Assembly: GCA_959022495.1 (NCBI GenBank)
Contig: CAUEYX010000009.1
Coordinates: forward strand, 28,999-92,998
From: an uncultured Lachnospiraceae bacterium
Lineage (GTDB): Bacteria; Bacillota; Clostridia; Lachnospirales; Lachnospiraceae
Direction of reading: 5' to 3'
Length of the DNA: 64,000 bases
The position numbers and the translations under genes are program-made. Below are positions 23,759 to 38,656 of the stretch, piece after piece. The notes under the pieces were generated by a model, which made no database searches, was not told where the DNA came from, and worked only from the letters and a program-made list of their open reading frames with translations. Position 1 is the first letter of the stretch, and each line of letters begins with the position of its first letter.

Positions 23759-26700
23759 ATGAAGAGAAAAAAGCTTATTTCACAGATGCTGGTTTCGGTG
23801 TTTGCGATGTCCTCAGTTCTGTCAGGACTGAGCCCGATTACGGCTTACGCTGAAGGGCAGGAAGAGACGCGGAACACAGAGATCCAGGCGGAATTTTTCG
23901 TTTCTCCAAAAGGAGACGACGCGGGAGACGGCTCCTATGAGCATCCGTTTGCCACGCTGGAGGCCGCGCGGGATGCCGTGCGAAAAGTAAACGACAGCAT
24001 GACGGGGGACATCTATGTATTTATCGCGAAAGGAGATTACTATGTAGAGGACACCATTGTATTTGACGAGCAGGATTCAGGGACAAATGGATTCAAGATC
24101 AGGTATGTGAATCTGGACGGCATAGCAGACGCAAGTTTTATCGGAGGCAGACAGGTTGATTCGGAGTGGACGCTGGCAGAGAATAAAGGAGCTGACGCTG
24201 ATCTTCCGGATTCCGCGGTGGGGAAGGTATACAAAACCCATGTGGGTACGGACACCATCTTTGATACCCTTTATGTAAATGATGAGCGCGCCACACTGGC
24301 ACGCACACAGAATAAAGAGCAGATCGCGGGATTTGAGTCGGCTCTGACCCCCTATATGAAGACCGCGGGCGGCGGGATCAGCAGCCTGGTCTACAGGAAC
24401 GGTGATCTGGATGATGAGGCCATTGCCGGACTTGTGAATGCCCAGGAGAGAGGGGATCTGGACGCTTCTGTGTATATGTGGGACGGAGGATATTGGGACT
24501 GGATGACAGATACGATCCCGATTTCTGCCATTGACACATCCAGCAGAACGCTTACATACAAGACGGTAGAGGGACATCCGGAGATGTACCGGCCCAAATA
24601 TTCAACCGGGACAAATGCGCGCTATTTCCTCCAGGGCAACTTAGGATTTTTGGACGCGCCGGGCGAATACTATTTTAACAAGACAACAGGAGACCTCTAT
24701 TATTATCCGGAGGAAGGCAGCATTGAGGACCAGGATATTGTAATACCGGAAGTGAAAGAGATTATCCGGCTGGAGGGTTCATCCAGAGACAGTATGGTAG
24801 AAAATATTGAGTTCAGCGGCCTTGAGTTCAAAGACACCAATACAACAGACTGGTACGCGTATGGATGGAACTGGGGTGACGCCGGCGCAGGGCTCGGATT
24901 CTATCCGAAGGAAGCAGAGGGAAGCACCCAGCCGTCCTACTGCGAACAGACAGAGCGGATCGAATTCCAGTATGGAAATATTACATTAAAAAATACAAAA
25001 AATATTACGATCTCCAAGTCCCGGATTACCAATGCGGGTATGTTTGGAATCGAGGTATATCTGGCGAATCAGAACACCGTGATCGAAGACTGCCTGATCA
25101 ATTATACCGGACATGGCGGGATCAATATAGAGGGCGGATACCCGGGAGTATCAGGGGACGAGAACGGAGACGGGTACAGCCGGGACAATCTTGTCCGCAA
25201 TACGGTGATCCACAATGTGGGCGAGCTCATTGGGCAGGCCACAGGACTTACGGTACAGCAGTCCAGTTACAATACATTCTCCAATATTGAGATTTATAAT
25301 TCTCCGAGGAGAGGGGCATTTATCACAGCGGGACACAGCAGGAATCCCAACACCTCCTATCCCAATGGCGATAAGGATTTTGATATTATGACAGAGATGT
25401 ACTCCCATCACAATACATTCGAGTACATGTACATCCACGACTGCCAGCAGGACGGCGGTGATGACGGGGCATTTTTCGGGTGCTATCTGTATAAGGGAAG
25501 CCAGAACTACAAGCCCAACTATATCAATCAGATGGTGATCGAGAATACGGGGGCGAATCCGTCCATGGGGGATCTGGGGCCAAACTGTATGAACCTGGAC
25601 ATGGGCTGCTCCGGATTTGAGCTGAGCAATGTAAAAGCCATCAATCCCATGAACTTTAATATCGAGGTCAACACGATCAAACAGTATGGGGACGTGATTA
25701 AATTTGACAATGTAAATATTGATTACGGAACCATGGTAAATCTCATTGACGAGTTTGACGATTCCAAGATGGAATATGACAAGATCGGCGTAACCAGCGA
25801 TTATCCGGCTGAGTTTATGCACGCGGCTTCAAAGGATATCGTACAGGAGCCGGAAGACCTGTATTTTGAAGAAGATTTTGAAAACGGGATCGATTATACA
25901 AAGTGGACTGCGGACGGTACGGCTCCGGAGATCACAACACAGTGGTATTCTGAGGGCGGCCTGAGCGGAAGACAGGGCCTTGAGCTTACAGGGAACGGAA
26001 AATTGTACCGTGAGTTCAGTGAAACACTCAATAAAGTTGTGACAGTCAAGATGTTTGACAGGCAGAACAACAACCTTGCCGCTTATGATTCCGGCAGACA
26101 GAATTCGTCCAAAACAACCTCCATTGCAAGGGCGGACGACGGAGAGAATATCATTGGCATCGGGATGGACTATGATAATCTGAATCATTATGTTGTCCAG
26201 ATCGGGGACAGCCGGGAGGCCACAGAGATAGAGAGAACTTTTGGATGGCATGAATTCAAATTCGACTACACTTCTGGCACGGATGTGAAACTCTATCTCG
26301 ACGGAGAACTTGTGGGAACGGTGAAAGCGGACGGGTTTGATACGGTTTCCCTTGGGGCTGACGATGGAAAAGGCATCGCGTACTATGATCAGCTCTATAT
26401 CTTTGGAGGAGCGGAGGCAGAGGAGCCGGGAAGCATTACAATACCGCCGGCACCGGAGTATGATTCTTCCAATGACAACAAAGAACAGCTCAGCCTTGAC
26501 ATGGAAGACGGACAGCTGCCAGAGTTCGAGCAGGTAAATAAGTCCTATATGGAGATCGTGGCCGATCCCGCTGACCCGGAAAATATGGCGCTCTTTAATG
26601 ATGTACAGGACGGCCATAATTTCTATCAGACAGATGCGGACTGGAACAACTATGTGGTAAACCTGAAGTGGAGGTTTGCCGGATGGGGAGCCCAGAATGT

Positions 26701-28765
26701 GCTGGGCGGCGCCTATGACAATTTCACCATCTTTGTCATGACCAATCTGGAGGGTGATGAACGGCCGACGAACCCGGGATCTTACCAGATTGTATACAGA
26801 AGAAATAAAAACGGGGGAAATGGATTCGACGCGGGCACTCCCTATTTTGAGATCTGCAAGCACGCAAGAAGCGGCGATACGGTTCTCGGGCGTTCGGCGG
26901 TGCCGGAGGGCTTCGAAGCGGACGCATGGCATGAGCTGCAGATTCAGACCTTCGATGGCAAGGTCGGATTCATCGTGGACGGCCAGCAGCTGATCTCAGT
27001 GAATGACGGGGCATACACATACGGCGGCGTAGGGTTCGGAGGAATCAATGCCCAGGTGTACATGGACGATATCCAGATCATATCAAACCCGACCTATGTT
27101 GACTATCCGGAGAATTTCGGACTGATAAACGCGGAGTTAAACGGCGATTTCAATCCGGAATATTATACATACAGCGCGGTGATCCAGGAGAAAGAGCAGC
27201 CGGTTACCATGGTGAAACCAGTGCCGGTACTTGAGGGGGCGGATGTGAAGATCGCCCTGAATGGAACAGATATCACAGATCAGTTTGAAGACGGTCAGGC
27301 TGTGGAACTGAAATTAGAAGCCGGCATGAACAGAGTGGTGGTCTCCGAGGTGACTTCAGCCGGAACGAAAGACTACACCATCTACATTGACAACCGTGCG
27401 GAGATCACAGAAATTGGAAAGATCGATCCAGTTACAGTAAATAGAGGCGAAGCGCCTCAGCTGCAGTCGACAGTGAATGTGGCATTTGACGACGGAACAG
27501 AGCGTGAAGTTGAGATTCAGTGGGATATGATCAATCCATGGTCCTATAAAGTGACAGGGCAGTTTGAAGTACAGGGTCAGCTGAAAGACTTTTCTGAAAA
27601 AGTAAGTGCGTCTGTGACCGTTGACGGCATTGTGTCAGCTGCGAAACTGGCGGACGTTGAGACCTCGGTTGGAAAGGCTCCGGTTCTGGCGGAATCTGTC
27701 TCTGCGGTATTCGTATCCGGCGCGAAAGAACTGGCTCTTACTTATGTGCAGGCAGACGCGAAGCTGTACGAGAAGGAAGGTGTGGTGATCCTCCCGGCTC
27801 GGGCTGAGGGATACGCTCCGGTACTTCTGCAGAAGGTGATTGTAAAAGACGGTGGACAGACAGAACCGGGCGAAGAGGTGAATAAAGAACTGCTCCAGAA
27901 GACATATGACTATGCGCTGACACTGTCCACAGAGGGTGTTGTGGAGAGCGCGGCAGAATTTTTCAAGGAAGCTTTGGCGCAGGCAGAGAAAGTTCTGGCG
28001 GATACAGAGGCATCACAGGAAGAAGTCAATGCGGCCTGGGACAATCTCCTGGAAGGCATCTGGGGCCTGGGGCTTACCCAGGGCGATAAGACCATGCTCA
28101 ATCTGCTCGTGGAGAAAGCCCAGAGCATGATAGAGAACCAGGATAAATATGTACAGGATACCTGGAATAACCTTGTAGAAGCGCTGGAAGAGGCTGAGGC
28201 GGTCCTGGAAGACGGCGACGCTATGGATGAAGACATTGAACCGGCGGCGGAGAAGCTGTTAAGCGCCATCACAGAGCAGCGGTATAAAGCGGATAAATCC
28301 AACCTCAAAGAGCTGATCAGCAGGGCAGAAGGGATCGATTCCGCGAAATACACAGAAGAAAGCGTGGCTGTAATGAGAACCGCGCTGGCACAGGCAAAGG
28401 CTGTGATGGCGGACGAGAGTCTCAGTGTGGACAGCCAGGAAGAGGTGAACGCGGCAGCAGCACAATTAAGCAGCGCGATCGAAGGCCTGGTTCCGGTCTC
28501 CGGGGATGACGGAGACGACGGAGATAACGGAGACGGAACAGATGGAGATGACAGCGGCACAGATGGAGATAACAGCGGCACAGATGGAGACGGCAGCAGC
28601 AAAGGCGGAGACAGCAGCTCAGACGGAAGTGTTTCCGGCGGCAGCCAAAACTCTGCAGTAAAGAGTGTTCAGACCGGCGACACAGCAAATCTGATCCCAT
28701 TGATCACTGCGCTTATCGCAGCGTCAGCTTTGGCTGTGGCACTGAAAAGAAAAAATGGAAAATAA
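23759..28765 (+). CDS. Giant wall-anchored right-handed beta-helix glycan enzyme
   Basis: A 1668-residue surface protein. A signal peptide (cleavage near 'AYA') is followed by the start of a parallel beta-helix glycosidase or lyase ('FFVSPKGDDAGDGSYEHPFATLEAARDAVR', about residues 46-75) and beta-helix coils to about residue 680. Families GH141, GH120 and pectate-lyase-like proteins share this start, so the exact activity is open. Two LamG-like sugar-binding modules follow (~695-890 and ~910-1110), then Ig-like modules (~1120-1370) and FIVAR-like repeats (~1375-1580). An Asp/Gly/Ser linker and VQTGD, hydrophobic helix and basic tail end the protein. Its C-terminal repeats closely match those of the fucosidase gene at 58585-63756. 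Confidence 0.82.
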   Translation: MKRKKLISQMLVSVFAMSSVLSGLSPITAYAEGQEETRNTEIQAEFFVSPKGDDAGDGSYEHPFATLEAARDAVRKVNDSMTGDIYVFIAKGDYYVEDTIVFDEQDSGTNGFKIRYVNLDGIADASFIGGRQVDSEWTLAENKGADADLPDSAVGKVYKTHVGTDTIFDTLYVNDERATLARTQNKEQIAGFESALTPYMKTAGGGISSLVYRNGDLDDEAIAGLVNAQERGDLDASVYMWDGGYWDWMTDTIPISAIDTSSRTLTYKTVEGHPEMYRPKYSTGTNARYFLQGNLGFLDAPGEYYFNKTTGDLYYYPEEGSIEDQDIVIPEVKEIIRLEGSSRDSMVENIEFSGLEFKDTNTTDWYAYGWNWGDAGAGLGFYPKEAEGSTQPSYCEQTERIEFQYGNITLKNTKNITISKSRITNAGMFGIEVYLANQNTVIEDCLINYTGHGGINIEGGYPGVSGDENGDGYSRDNLVRNTVIHNVGELIGQATGLTVQQSSYNTFSNIEIYNSPRRGAFITAGHSRNPNTSYPNGDKDFDIMTEMYSHHNTFEYMYIHDCQQDGGDDGAFFGCYLYKGSQNYKPNYINQMVIENTGANPSMGDLGPNCMNLDMGCSGFELSNVKAINPMNFNIEVNTIKQYGDVIKFDNVNIDYGTMVNLIDEFDDSKMEYDKIGVTSDYPAEFMHAASKDIVQEPEDLYFEEDFENGIDYTKWTADGTAPEITTQWYSEGGLSGRQGLELTGNGKLYREFSETLNKVVTVKMFDRQNNNLAAYDSGRQNSSKTTSIARADDGENIIGIGMDYDNLNHYVVQIGDSREATEIERTFGWHEFKFDYTSGTDVKLYLDGELVGTVKADGFDTVSLGADDGKGIAYYDQLYIFGGAEAEEPGSITIPPAPEYDSSNDNKEQLSLDMEDGQLPEFEQVNKSYMEIVADPADPENMALFNDVQDGHNFYQTDADWNNYVVNLKWRFAGWGAQNVLGGAYDNFTIFVMTNLEGDERPTNPGSYQIVYRRNKNGGNGFDAGTPYFEICKHARSGDTVLGRSAVPEGFEADAWHELQIQTFDGKVGFIVDGQQLISVNDGAYTYGGVGFGGINAQVYMDDIQIISNPTYVDYPENFGLINAELNGDFNPEYYTYSAVIQEKEQPVTMVKPVPVLEGADVKIALNGTDITDQFEDGQAVELKLEAGMNRVVVSEVTSAGTKDYTIYIDNRAEITEIGKIDPVTVNRGEAPQLQSTVNVAFDDGTEREVEIQWDMINPWSYKVTGQFEVQGQLKDFSEKVSASVTVDGIVSAAKLADVETSVGKAPVLAESVSAVFVSGAKELALTYVQADAKLYEKEGVVILPARAEGYAPVLLQKVIVKDGGQTEPGEEVNKELLQKTYDYALTLSTEGVVESAAEFFKEALAQAEKVLADTEASQEEVNAAWDNLLEGIWGLGLTQGDKTMLNLLVEKAQSMIENQDKYVQDTWNNLVEALEEAEAVLEDGDAMDEDIEPAAEKLLSAITEQRYKADKSNLKELISRAEGIDSAKYTEESVAVMRTALAQAKAVMADESLSVDSQEEVNAAAAQLSSAIEGLVPVSGDDGDDGDNGDGTDGDDSGTDGDNSGTDGDGSSKGGDSSSDGSVSGGSQNSAVKSVQTGDTANLIPLITALIAASALAVALKRKNGK
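27889..28500 (+). repeat. FIVAR wall-anchor module, copy 1 (inverted partner at 58853-59473)
   Basis: About 205 codons beginning 'LLQKTYDYALTLS' and including 'AAWDNLLEGIWGLGL' and 'AQRYKADKSNL'-like blocks recur in the fucosidase gene on the opposite strand. A 57-base stretch compared by eye is about four fifths identical. This is a coding repeat shared by two paralogous surface proteins. Confidence 0.8.
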
Positions 28766-28867
28766 ACAGGTGAAGAAGAAAGGATAAGAACGCCTGCGGA
28801 TAAAAAGGCAGGCAGAACAAAAGGATAAGGAACAGGCTGGCGCACGTGACAGTGCGCTGCCGGCTGT

Positions 28868-28926
28868 GCTCCCTTCGGGCAGACAGGTGACGCAAGAGAC
28901 CTGCTGCTTCGGAGGGAGCTTTTTTT
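28868..28926 (+). terminator. Intrinsic terminator after the beta-helix gene
   Basis: GCTCCCT (from 28868) pairs with AGGGAGC (ending 28919). Inner GCAG/CTGC and CAGGT/ACCTG pairs continue the stem, and a run of seven T follows. Confidence 0.82.
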
Positions 28927-29146
28927 ACAAAAATCAGAGGTTGTTAGAAATCGGAGGATCTGTTAAAAATCTGAGATGAAAATGAAAGATATGTGAGTGA
29001 TCATTATTTTTATTTGTTGAAGAACCTGGCACAGTGCCTGAGAATAAACAGAGACAAAGGAACTTTTGTCACTGGTATGCGGGCAGGCAGAAAAGTTGTC
29101 CCGAAAGATAAATACAGCGATTTTATGAATGTGAGAGGTAGGAAAG
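28927..29146. other. Leader region before the URO-D-family gene
   Basis: No gene is supported here. It holds a near-repeat (TGTTAGAAATCGG / TGTTAAAAATCTG, about 28940-28975) and, at its end, the ribosome site GAGAGGTAGGAAAG. A promoter must lie here because the previous unit is terminated, but I could not choose one hexamer pair with confidence. Confidence 0.4.
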
Positions 29147-30187
29147 ATGACAAAAAAAGAAAGAGTGATGGCAGCAATCCGCCATCAAAAGACAGACCGG
29201 GTGCCCAAAGGGGAGATCTATATTCAGCCGAAGGTGTCCAATGCCCTGCTGGGCAGAGATTATCCGCTGGACCATCAGCATTTTGAGAGGGATGCGGCGG
29301 TACGTAAGCTTTTGAACATGGACCTTATCAATGTGGGAGACTGGCCGGAATGGAAGATTGGGGAGACCGAAGACGGCAAGGCGATTGTGCGGAGTGTGTA
29401 CGGCCAGACATTTGTAGTGGGCGCCGAGTCAAAGCATATCCTCGATCCCGCTCTGGATATCGAAGACGCGGATGATTATGAGGAGCCAGACATTTCTAAA
29501 GTAAAGGGGACATTGATTGAAAGATTCGCGCAGGAGACGGATCTCTTTGTCTTCGCGCAGATCGGAGGCCCGATCTCTATGCTCAACGAGATGTTTCCTA
29601 TGGAAGACTATATGGTGTACTGTCTGACCAACACAGAAGATATGTACACGATTTCGGAAAAAGTAATCGCGTTCGAGATCAAAAAGGCAAAGCTGTTTCT
29701 AGATAAAGGCGCGGACGCAATCTTGATTGCGGACGATATGGCATTCAATGCAGGGGTGTTCCTTCCACCTTACATTATGGAAAAGAATGTCTATCCCTTC
29801 TATAAAAAAATGATCAAAGAGATCAAAGCGTACAAGGATGTACCGGTCTTTCTGCACAGTGATGGAAACTTAAATTCTGTCATGGATGATATTGTGGAGT
29901 GCGGCTTTGACGGTCTCCAGTCCCTGCAGCCCTCGGCGGGCATGGATATTGCCCGGATCAAAGAAAAATACGGTGATAAACTGTGTCTGTGGGGAAATAT
30001 CGATCTGGACCACATCCTGTGCTTTGGGACGACAGATGAGGTGAAGGCAGATGTCAGAAGAACGATTGACATTGCGTCACCGGGAGGAGGATTCATCCTC
30101 TCCACGTGCAATACCATGGTGGATATCATTCCCACGGAAAATATTCTGGCCATGATGGAAGAGGCAGAGCGGGTGCTGCATTCATGA
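29147..30187 (+). CDS. Uroporphyrinogen decarboxylase (URO-D) family protein
   Basis: A 346-residue TIM-barrel protein. It opens 'TKKERVMAAIRHQKTDRVPKGE' and closes 'GGGFILSTCNTMVDIIPTENILAMMEEA', both typical of URO-D/MtaA-like proteins rather than HemE. The loop that carries the zinc ligand Cys in corrinoid methyltransferases reads 'FLHSDGN' (His-Ser-Asp), so one thiol ligand is missing, although 'STCN' keeps the other. No corrinoid protein lies nearby. It heads the operon 29147-38616 of glycosidase-type genes, so its substrate may be a methylated or unusual sugar derivative. That is inference. Confidence 0.8.
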   Translation: MTKKERVMAAIRHQKTDRVPKGEIYIQPKVSNALLGRDYPLDHQHFERDAAVRKLLNMDLINVGDWPEWKIGETEDGKAIVRSVYGQTFVVGAESKHILDPALDIEDADDYEEPDISKVKGTLIERFAQETDLFVFAQIGGPISMLNEMFPMEDYMVYCLTNTEDMYTISEKVIAFEIKKAKLFLDKGADAILIADDMAFNAGVFLPPYIMEKNVYPFYKKMIKEIKAYKDVPVFLHSDGNLNSVMDDIVECGFDGLQSLQPSAGMDIARIKEKYGDKLCLWGNIDLDHILCFGTTDEVKADVRRTIDIASPGGGFILSTCNTMVDIIPTENILAMMEEAERVLHS

Positions 30188-30224
30188 TATCAGTGTAATT
30201 AGGCGTAAGATAGGAGAAAGAAAA

Positions 30225-33200
30225 ATGAGTATGACAAAGCAGATGATCGTGGACCAGAATACACACTGGATCAAAAGCGGCCAGAGTGTGGCATTGAATT
30301 TTTCACTGGATATGGATGAGGCACAGATGGAGGACAGCAGTTTCCGGCTGCAGCTGCGCGGAAGGGCAGGGATACATCCCTCCTGGATGTACGAAGGCGG
30401 TCTTCCCTATCTCTTCCGGGATATTGACGACGCGTTGTGCACGGAGACGGACCACAGCCGTTTTTCCTTAAGAATCCGCTGCCGGGGGGAGGATTATCCC
30501 CGGCGCGCGTATTATCGGATCGACTGTCCGCCCAGGATCAATTCGCAGTATCCGGTTCCGCCCAATGGCAGCACGGAATGGGCGTTTTCCGGTACTGTCA
30601 GGACAGAAGATCTTGAAGTGGAAGAACATGGATCTGCACAGATCCGGTTTGAGACTTGGATGAAGTGGGAAGGACGGGATATCAGAGATATCGGCAGAGA
30701 GCCGGATCGGACGGACATTGTAAATCTGCCGCGCGGCACCAGCGGATGGACGCGGATTGGCGGGCAGATTGAGATCGGGCCGGATACGGCGGCCGTACTT
30801 GTGACCATCGAAGTGGAGAAAGCCAGCGGCACAGTGTGGCTGGAAGATTTTTCTCTGACAAACGACAAAGGGTTTAATATACTGCCGCCCTTTGACATGA
30901 CAAACCGGTATCACGAATTCATGAACTGGATGGGGGAGAACCTGTCACAGAAGGAGTGGACGGATCTTTTGGTCACTGTGAACGGATGTGATCTGGGCGT
31001 TCACTCATGCTTTCAGCGCTGCTTTGCGGGAAATGAAAACGAGATCTCTGTGCCGGACGGGGTGCTGCGTCCGGGCAGGAATGAACTGATCCTGAAAAAT
31101 GTATCGGACTATTTCCAGCCGGTTCCCTATGTGTTATCACGCCTGGCGGTACACGCGGAGAAAACCCGCCCGGCGCAGATCATATACTGCCCGGAATATG
31201 TGCGGGCGGGGGAAGAGTTTGGAATTCTGATCCGCACAGGGCAGCCGGATCTGGAGGTATGCGTGGAGACAGATGAGCCGCTCTCGGTTAAAAATTGTAC
31301 ATCATTGCGCGGTAAAGGGCTTCATGTGGTGCGGTTATCGGCCGGGAAGGCCGGGGAACATCTGGAAGTGACGGTGTCATGCCGGTCGGGCGGAGACAGG
31401 AGAGCTGTCGCAGCAGGTCCTGCCGATGGTTCAGGAGAGAAGGGACAGAAAGCATATGAAAGCTATAGGGACAGCGCGTGGATCAAGCGGATCGTAGAAA
31501 AAGAAACAGACGGCGTGATTACAGGCAGCGGGGACGCGGTCTACATTGCCCAGGATATGGATGAGATGGAGCGCTATCTGTGCTGGTATCTGTCAGAGAA
31601 TCTTGGGAATATGATCACGTTCCGCCCGGTGTACCGCTGGTCGGGGAGCCGTTCGTGCCATCCGGATGTGTGGCGCCGTATGGCAGAACTATGCAGCGGC
31701 CTGAATATGGGATACTGCTATATTACAGACGGAAGGGAACTGCCGGGGATCAACGCGAATCCGTCCGATGCCATGCTTCAAGGGGATTACTATCTGGGAA
31801 GCCAGGGACATGAGAGGGACGGCGCGTTCTATTACTGGCTCCAGACTCACAGGATGTGTAATGAAACACTGTATGAGCAGATCTGCCGAAAGGTGTGCCG
31901 GCACCCAGATTATACATACCGGGTTCCGTTTGAATACGGAACAGACGATGTATATTACAATTTCAATCCTGTAAAATGCGCGGATATGGAGGAAGGAGCG
32001 CGGCAGTTTGTAGAAAAGGCGGCCGCCTCTTTAAAAGGGATCAAAAGGCATACCGGACCGTCTACTTTATTTAAGTACCTGTATCAGGCGGGAATAGAAG
32101 TTTGCGGCGCGGAGCTGATGTATGGCCCCACGGAAGTCATCCTGTCCGCCTTAAGGGGAGCGTCTGAAGCGTGGAACAAAGAACGGTTCGCCGCCCACCT
32201 GGCAGTCCAGTGGGGGACAACACCCCATGATACGGAGACGCATTTCAGGAGATTTCGGCTCGCGCTTTATCTCAGTTATATGCACGGGTGCCATCACATC
32301 AACACAGAGGAAGGATTCTACCGCATGGAGGAGATGTTCGCTGAGTCTGACCGTTTCAGCATCTCCTGCAGCGGACATGCGGATATACAGCGGGAGTTTC
32401 TCACATTTATACAGACCCACAGCCGCCGGGGGCGTATGGTCAGTCCGGCAGCTCTGCTCCACGGGGCAGATGATGCCTGGGTATGCTTTACAAGGAGGAA
32501 CGCGTGGTCTCAGGAAGGGGATGCGTGGCAGTTTGATACCCCGGAGGAAAGCTGGGATCTGCTCCGGGTGTTTTATCCGGATTCTGTGCTGGACGCGATT
32601 TACCGCCATCCGTGCCCCGATGAACCGCAGGGATATTATACCCGCACCCCATATGGGACAGTGGATATCCTCCCGGCTGAGGCGGCGGTGGAGAAATATA
32701 TGCGGCACAGCCATCTGGCGTTCCTTGGATATAATACCGCAGCGGAAGATCAGATAGAGAAACTGGAAGAGTATGTGAAAAACGGTGGGAAACTGCTGCT
32801 TGGCTGGTGCCATCTTCTGACCGATACGGATCGGGAAACCGCCATCCGGGGTATCCCGCATCCTCTGGACGCGCGGCGGCTTACCGGCCTGTGTCTCCGC
32901 TCATTCAGACAGGGCGCGGACGGCGGCCGGTACGGCGACGTTGAACAAATGGCAGAGCATATGGAAGTTCTGGAGACGCGGGAAGGTGTTCCGTTCGTAA
33001 TACGCAGAAAACTCGGGAAAGGCCAGGTGTATTTTGTAAACGCGGCGGAATATCCGGCTGATCAGCGTGTGCGGGACACCTATGAAAATCTTCTGCGTCA
33101 GTTCGCGGAAGAGGCGGCCCGGGAGAATTTCCACAAGGGATGGATGACTGGGAATGACACGGTGGGCACGGCAGTGTACGACCGGGAGGACGGACAGCGG

Positions 33201-33599
33201 GTGATCTACGCGGTCAATACCGACTGGTGGAGCAGCCCGGTGAGATGTGCCAAAGGAGTGCTTCATCTGGCAGACCGGGAATATGAAGTGGATATTCCGG
33301 CAGACCGGATTACACAGATTACGATAAACGGTGAAACGGCGGCAGTGGTATCGGATCTGGAAACAGAAGTGATGGAAATCAGACAGACGGAGAAAGGATG
33401 CGCCGTAACAGTACAGGGCAGCAGCGAAGCGCGTATGACCATATACAGCAGCCAGGGGGTATCCGAACTGACAGAAGAGAATGGAACCCCTCTGACAGGG
33501 AGAAAGATACCCGGAGAAGAAAACGGGGACGAAAGCGGGTATGAGGTATTGCTGCATCCCTGCGGGAGAAGACAGATTACATGGAAGAGGAAGGAATAA
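30225..33599 (+). CDS. 1124-residue cytosolic protein of unknown family, glycosidase-like layout
   Basis: There is no signal peptide. Residues ~1-220 look like a beta-sandwich carbohydrate module ('WLEDFSLTNDKGFNILPPFD' ends it). A second beta region follows to ~380. Residues ~435-790 appear to be a TIM barrel with His/Asp/Glu-rich loops ('WGTTPHDTETHFRRF', 'YMHGCHHINTEEGFY'). Residues ~805-920 resemble the glutamine-amidotransferase-like domain of GH42 and related enzymes ('LAFLGYNTAAEDQIEKLEEYVKNGGKLLLG'). Beta strands end the protein. I cannot assign a family. Its operon (URO-D-like, GH2, DUF5054) suggests a glycoside hydrolase or related enzyme acting on imported oligosaccharides. Confidence 0.6.
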   Translation: MSMTKQMIVDQNTHWIKSGQSVALNFSLDMDEAQMEDSSFRLQLRGRAGIHPSWMYEGGLPYLFRDIDDALCTETDHSRFSLRIRCRGEDYPRRAYYRIDCPPRINSQYPVPPNGSTEWAFSGTVRTEDLEVEEHGSAQIRFETWMKWEGRDIRDIGREPDRTDIVNLPRGTSGWTRIGGQIEIGPDTAAVLVTIEVEKASGTVWLEDFSLTNDKGFNILPPFDMTNRYHEFMNWMGENLSQKEWTDLLVTVNGCDLGVHSCFQRCFAGNENEISVPDGVLRPGRNELILKNVSDYFQPVPYVLSRLAVHAEKTRPAQIIYCPEYVRAGEEFGILIRTGQPDLEVCVETDEPLSVKNCTSLRGKGLHVVRLSAGKAGEHLEVTVSCRSGGDRRAVAAGPADGSGEKGQKAYESYRDSAWIKRIVEKETDGVITGSGDAVYIAQDMDEMERYLCWYLSENLGNMITFRPVYRWSGSRSCHPDVWRRMAELCSGLNMGYCYITDGRELPGINANPSDAMLQGDYYLGSQGHERDGAFYYWLQTHRMCNETLYEQICRKVCRHPDYTYRVPFEYGTDDVYYNFNPVKCADMEEGARQFVEKAAASLKGIKRHTGPSTLFKYLYQAGIEVCGAELMYGPTEVILSALRGASEAWNKERFAAHLAVQWGTTPHDTETHFRRFRLALYLSYMHGCHHINTEEGFYRMEEMFAESDRFSISCSGHADIQREFLTFIQTHSRRGRMVSPAALLHGADDAWVCFTRRNAWSQEGDAWQFDTPEESWDLLRVFYPDSVLDAIYRHPCPDEPQGYYTRTPYGTVDILPAEAAVEKYMRHSHLAFLGYNTAAEDQIEKLEEYVKNGGKLLLGWCHLLTDTDRETAIRGIPHPLDARRLTGLCLRSFRQGADGGRYGDVEQMAEHMEVLETREGVPFVIRRKLGKGQVYFVNAAEYPADQRVRDTYENLLRQFAEEAARENFHKGWMTGNDTVGTAVYDREDGQRVIYAVNTDWWSSPVRCAKGVLHLADREYEVDIPADRITQITINGETAAVVSDLETEVMEIRQTEKGCAVTVQGSSEARMTIYSSQGVSELTEENGTPLTGRKIPGEENGDESGYEVLLHPCGRRQITWKRKE

Positions 33600-38616
<5,017 letters not shown>

Positions 38617-38656
38617 GGTGAGCAGGTTCCTTTTATAAATGCGGAATGTATAAAAA

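Noticed and set aside
25829..26932. 367-codon minus-strand frame inside the beta-helix gene
   Set aside because: Its length comes from the codon bias of the true gene. The plus strand encodes continuous LamG-like modules there.
28766..28867. Possible small RNA or riboswitch between the beta-helix gene and its terminator
   Set aside because: Only a short CCTGC/GGCAGG pairing is visible, with no known aptamer core and no separate promoter.
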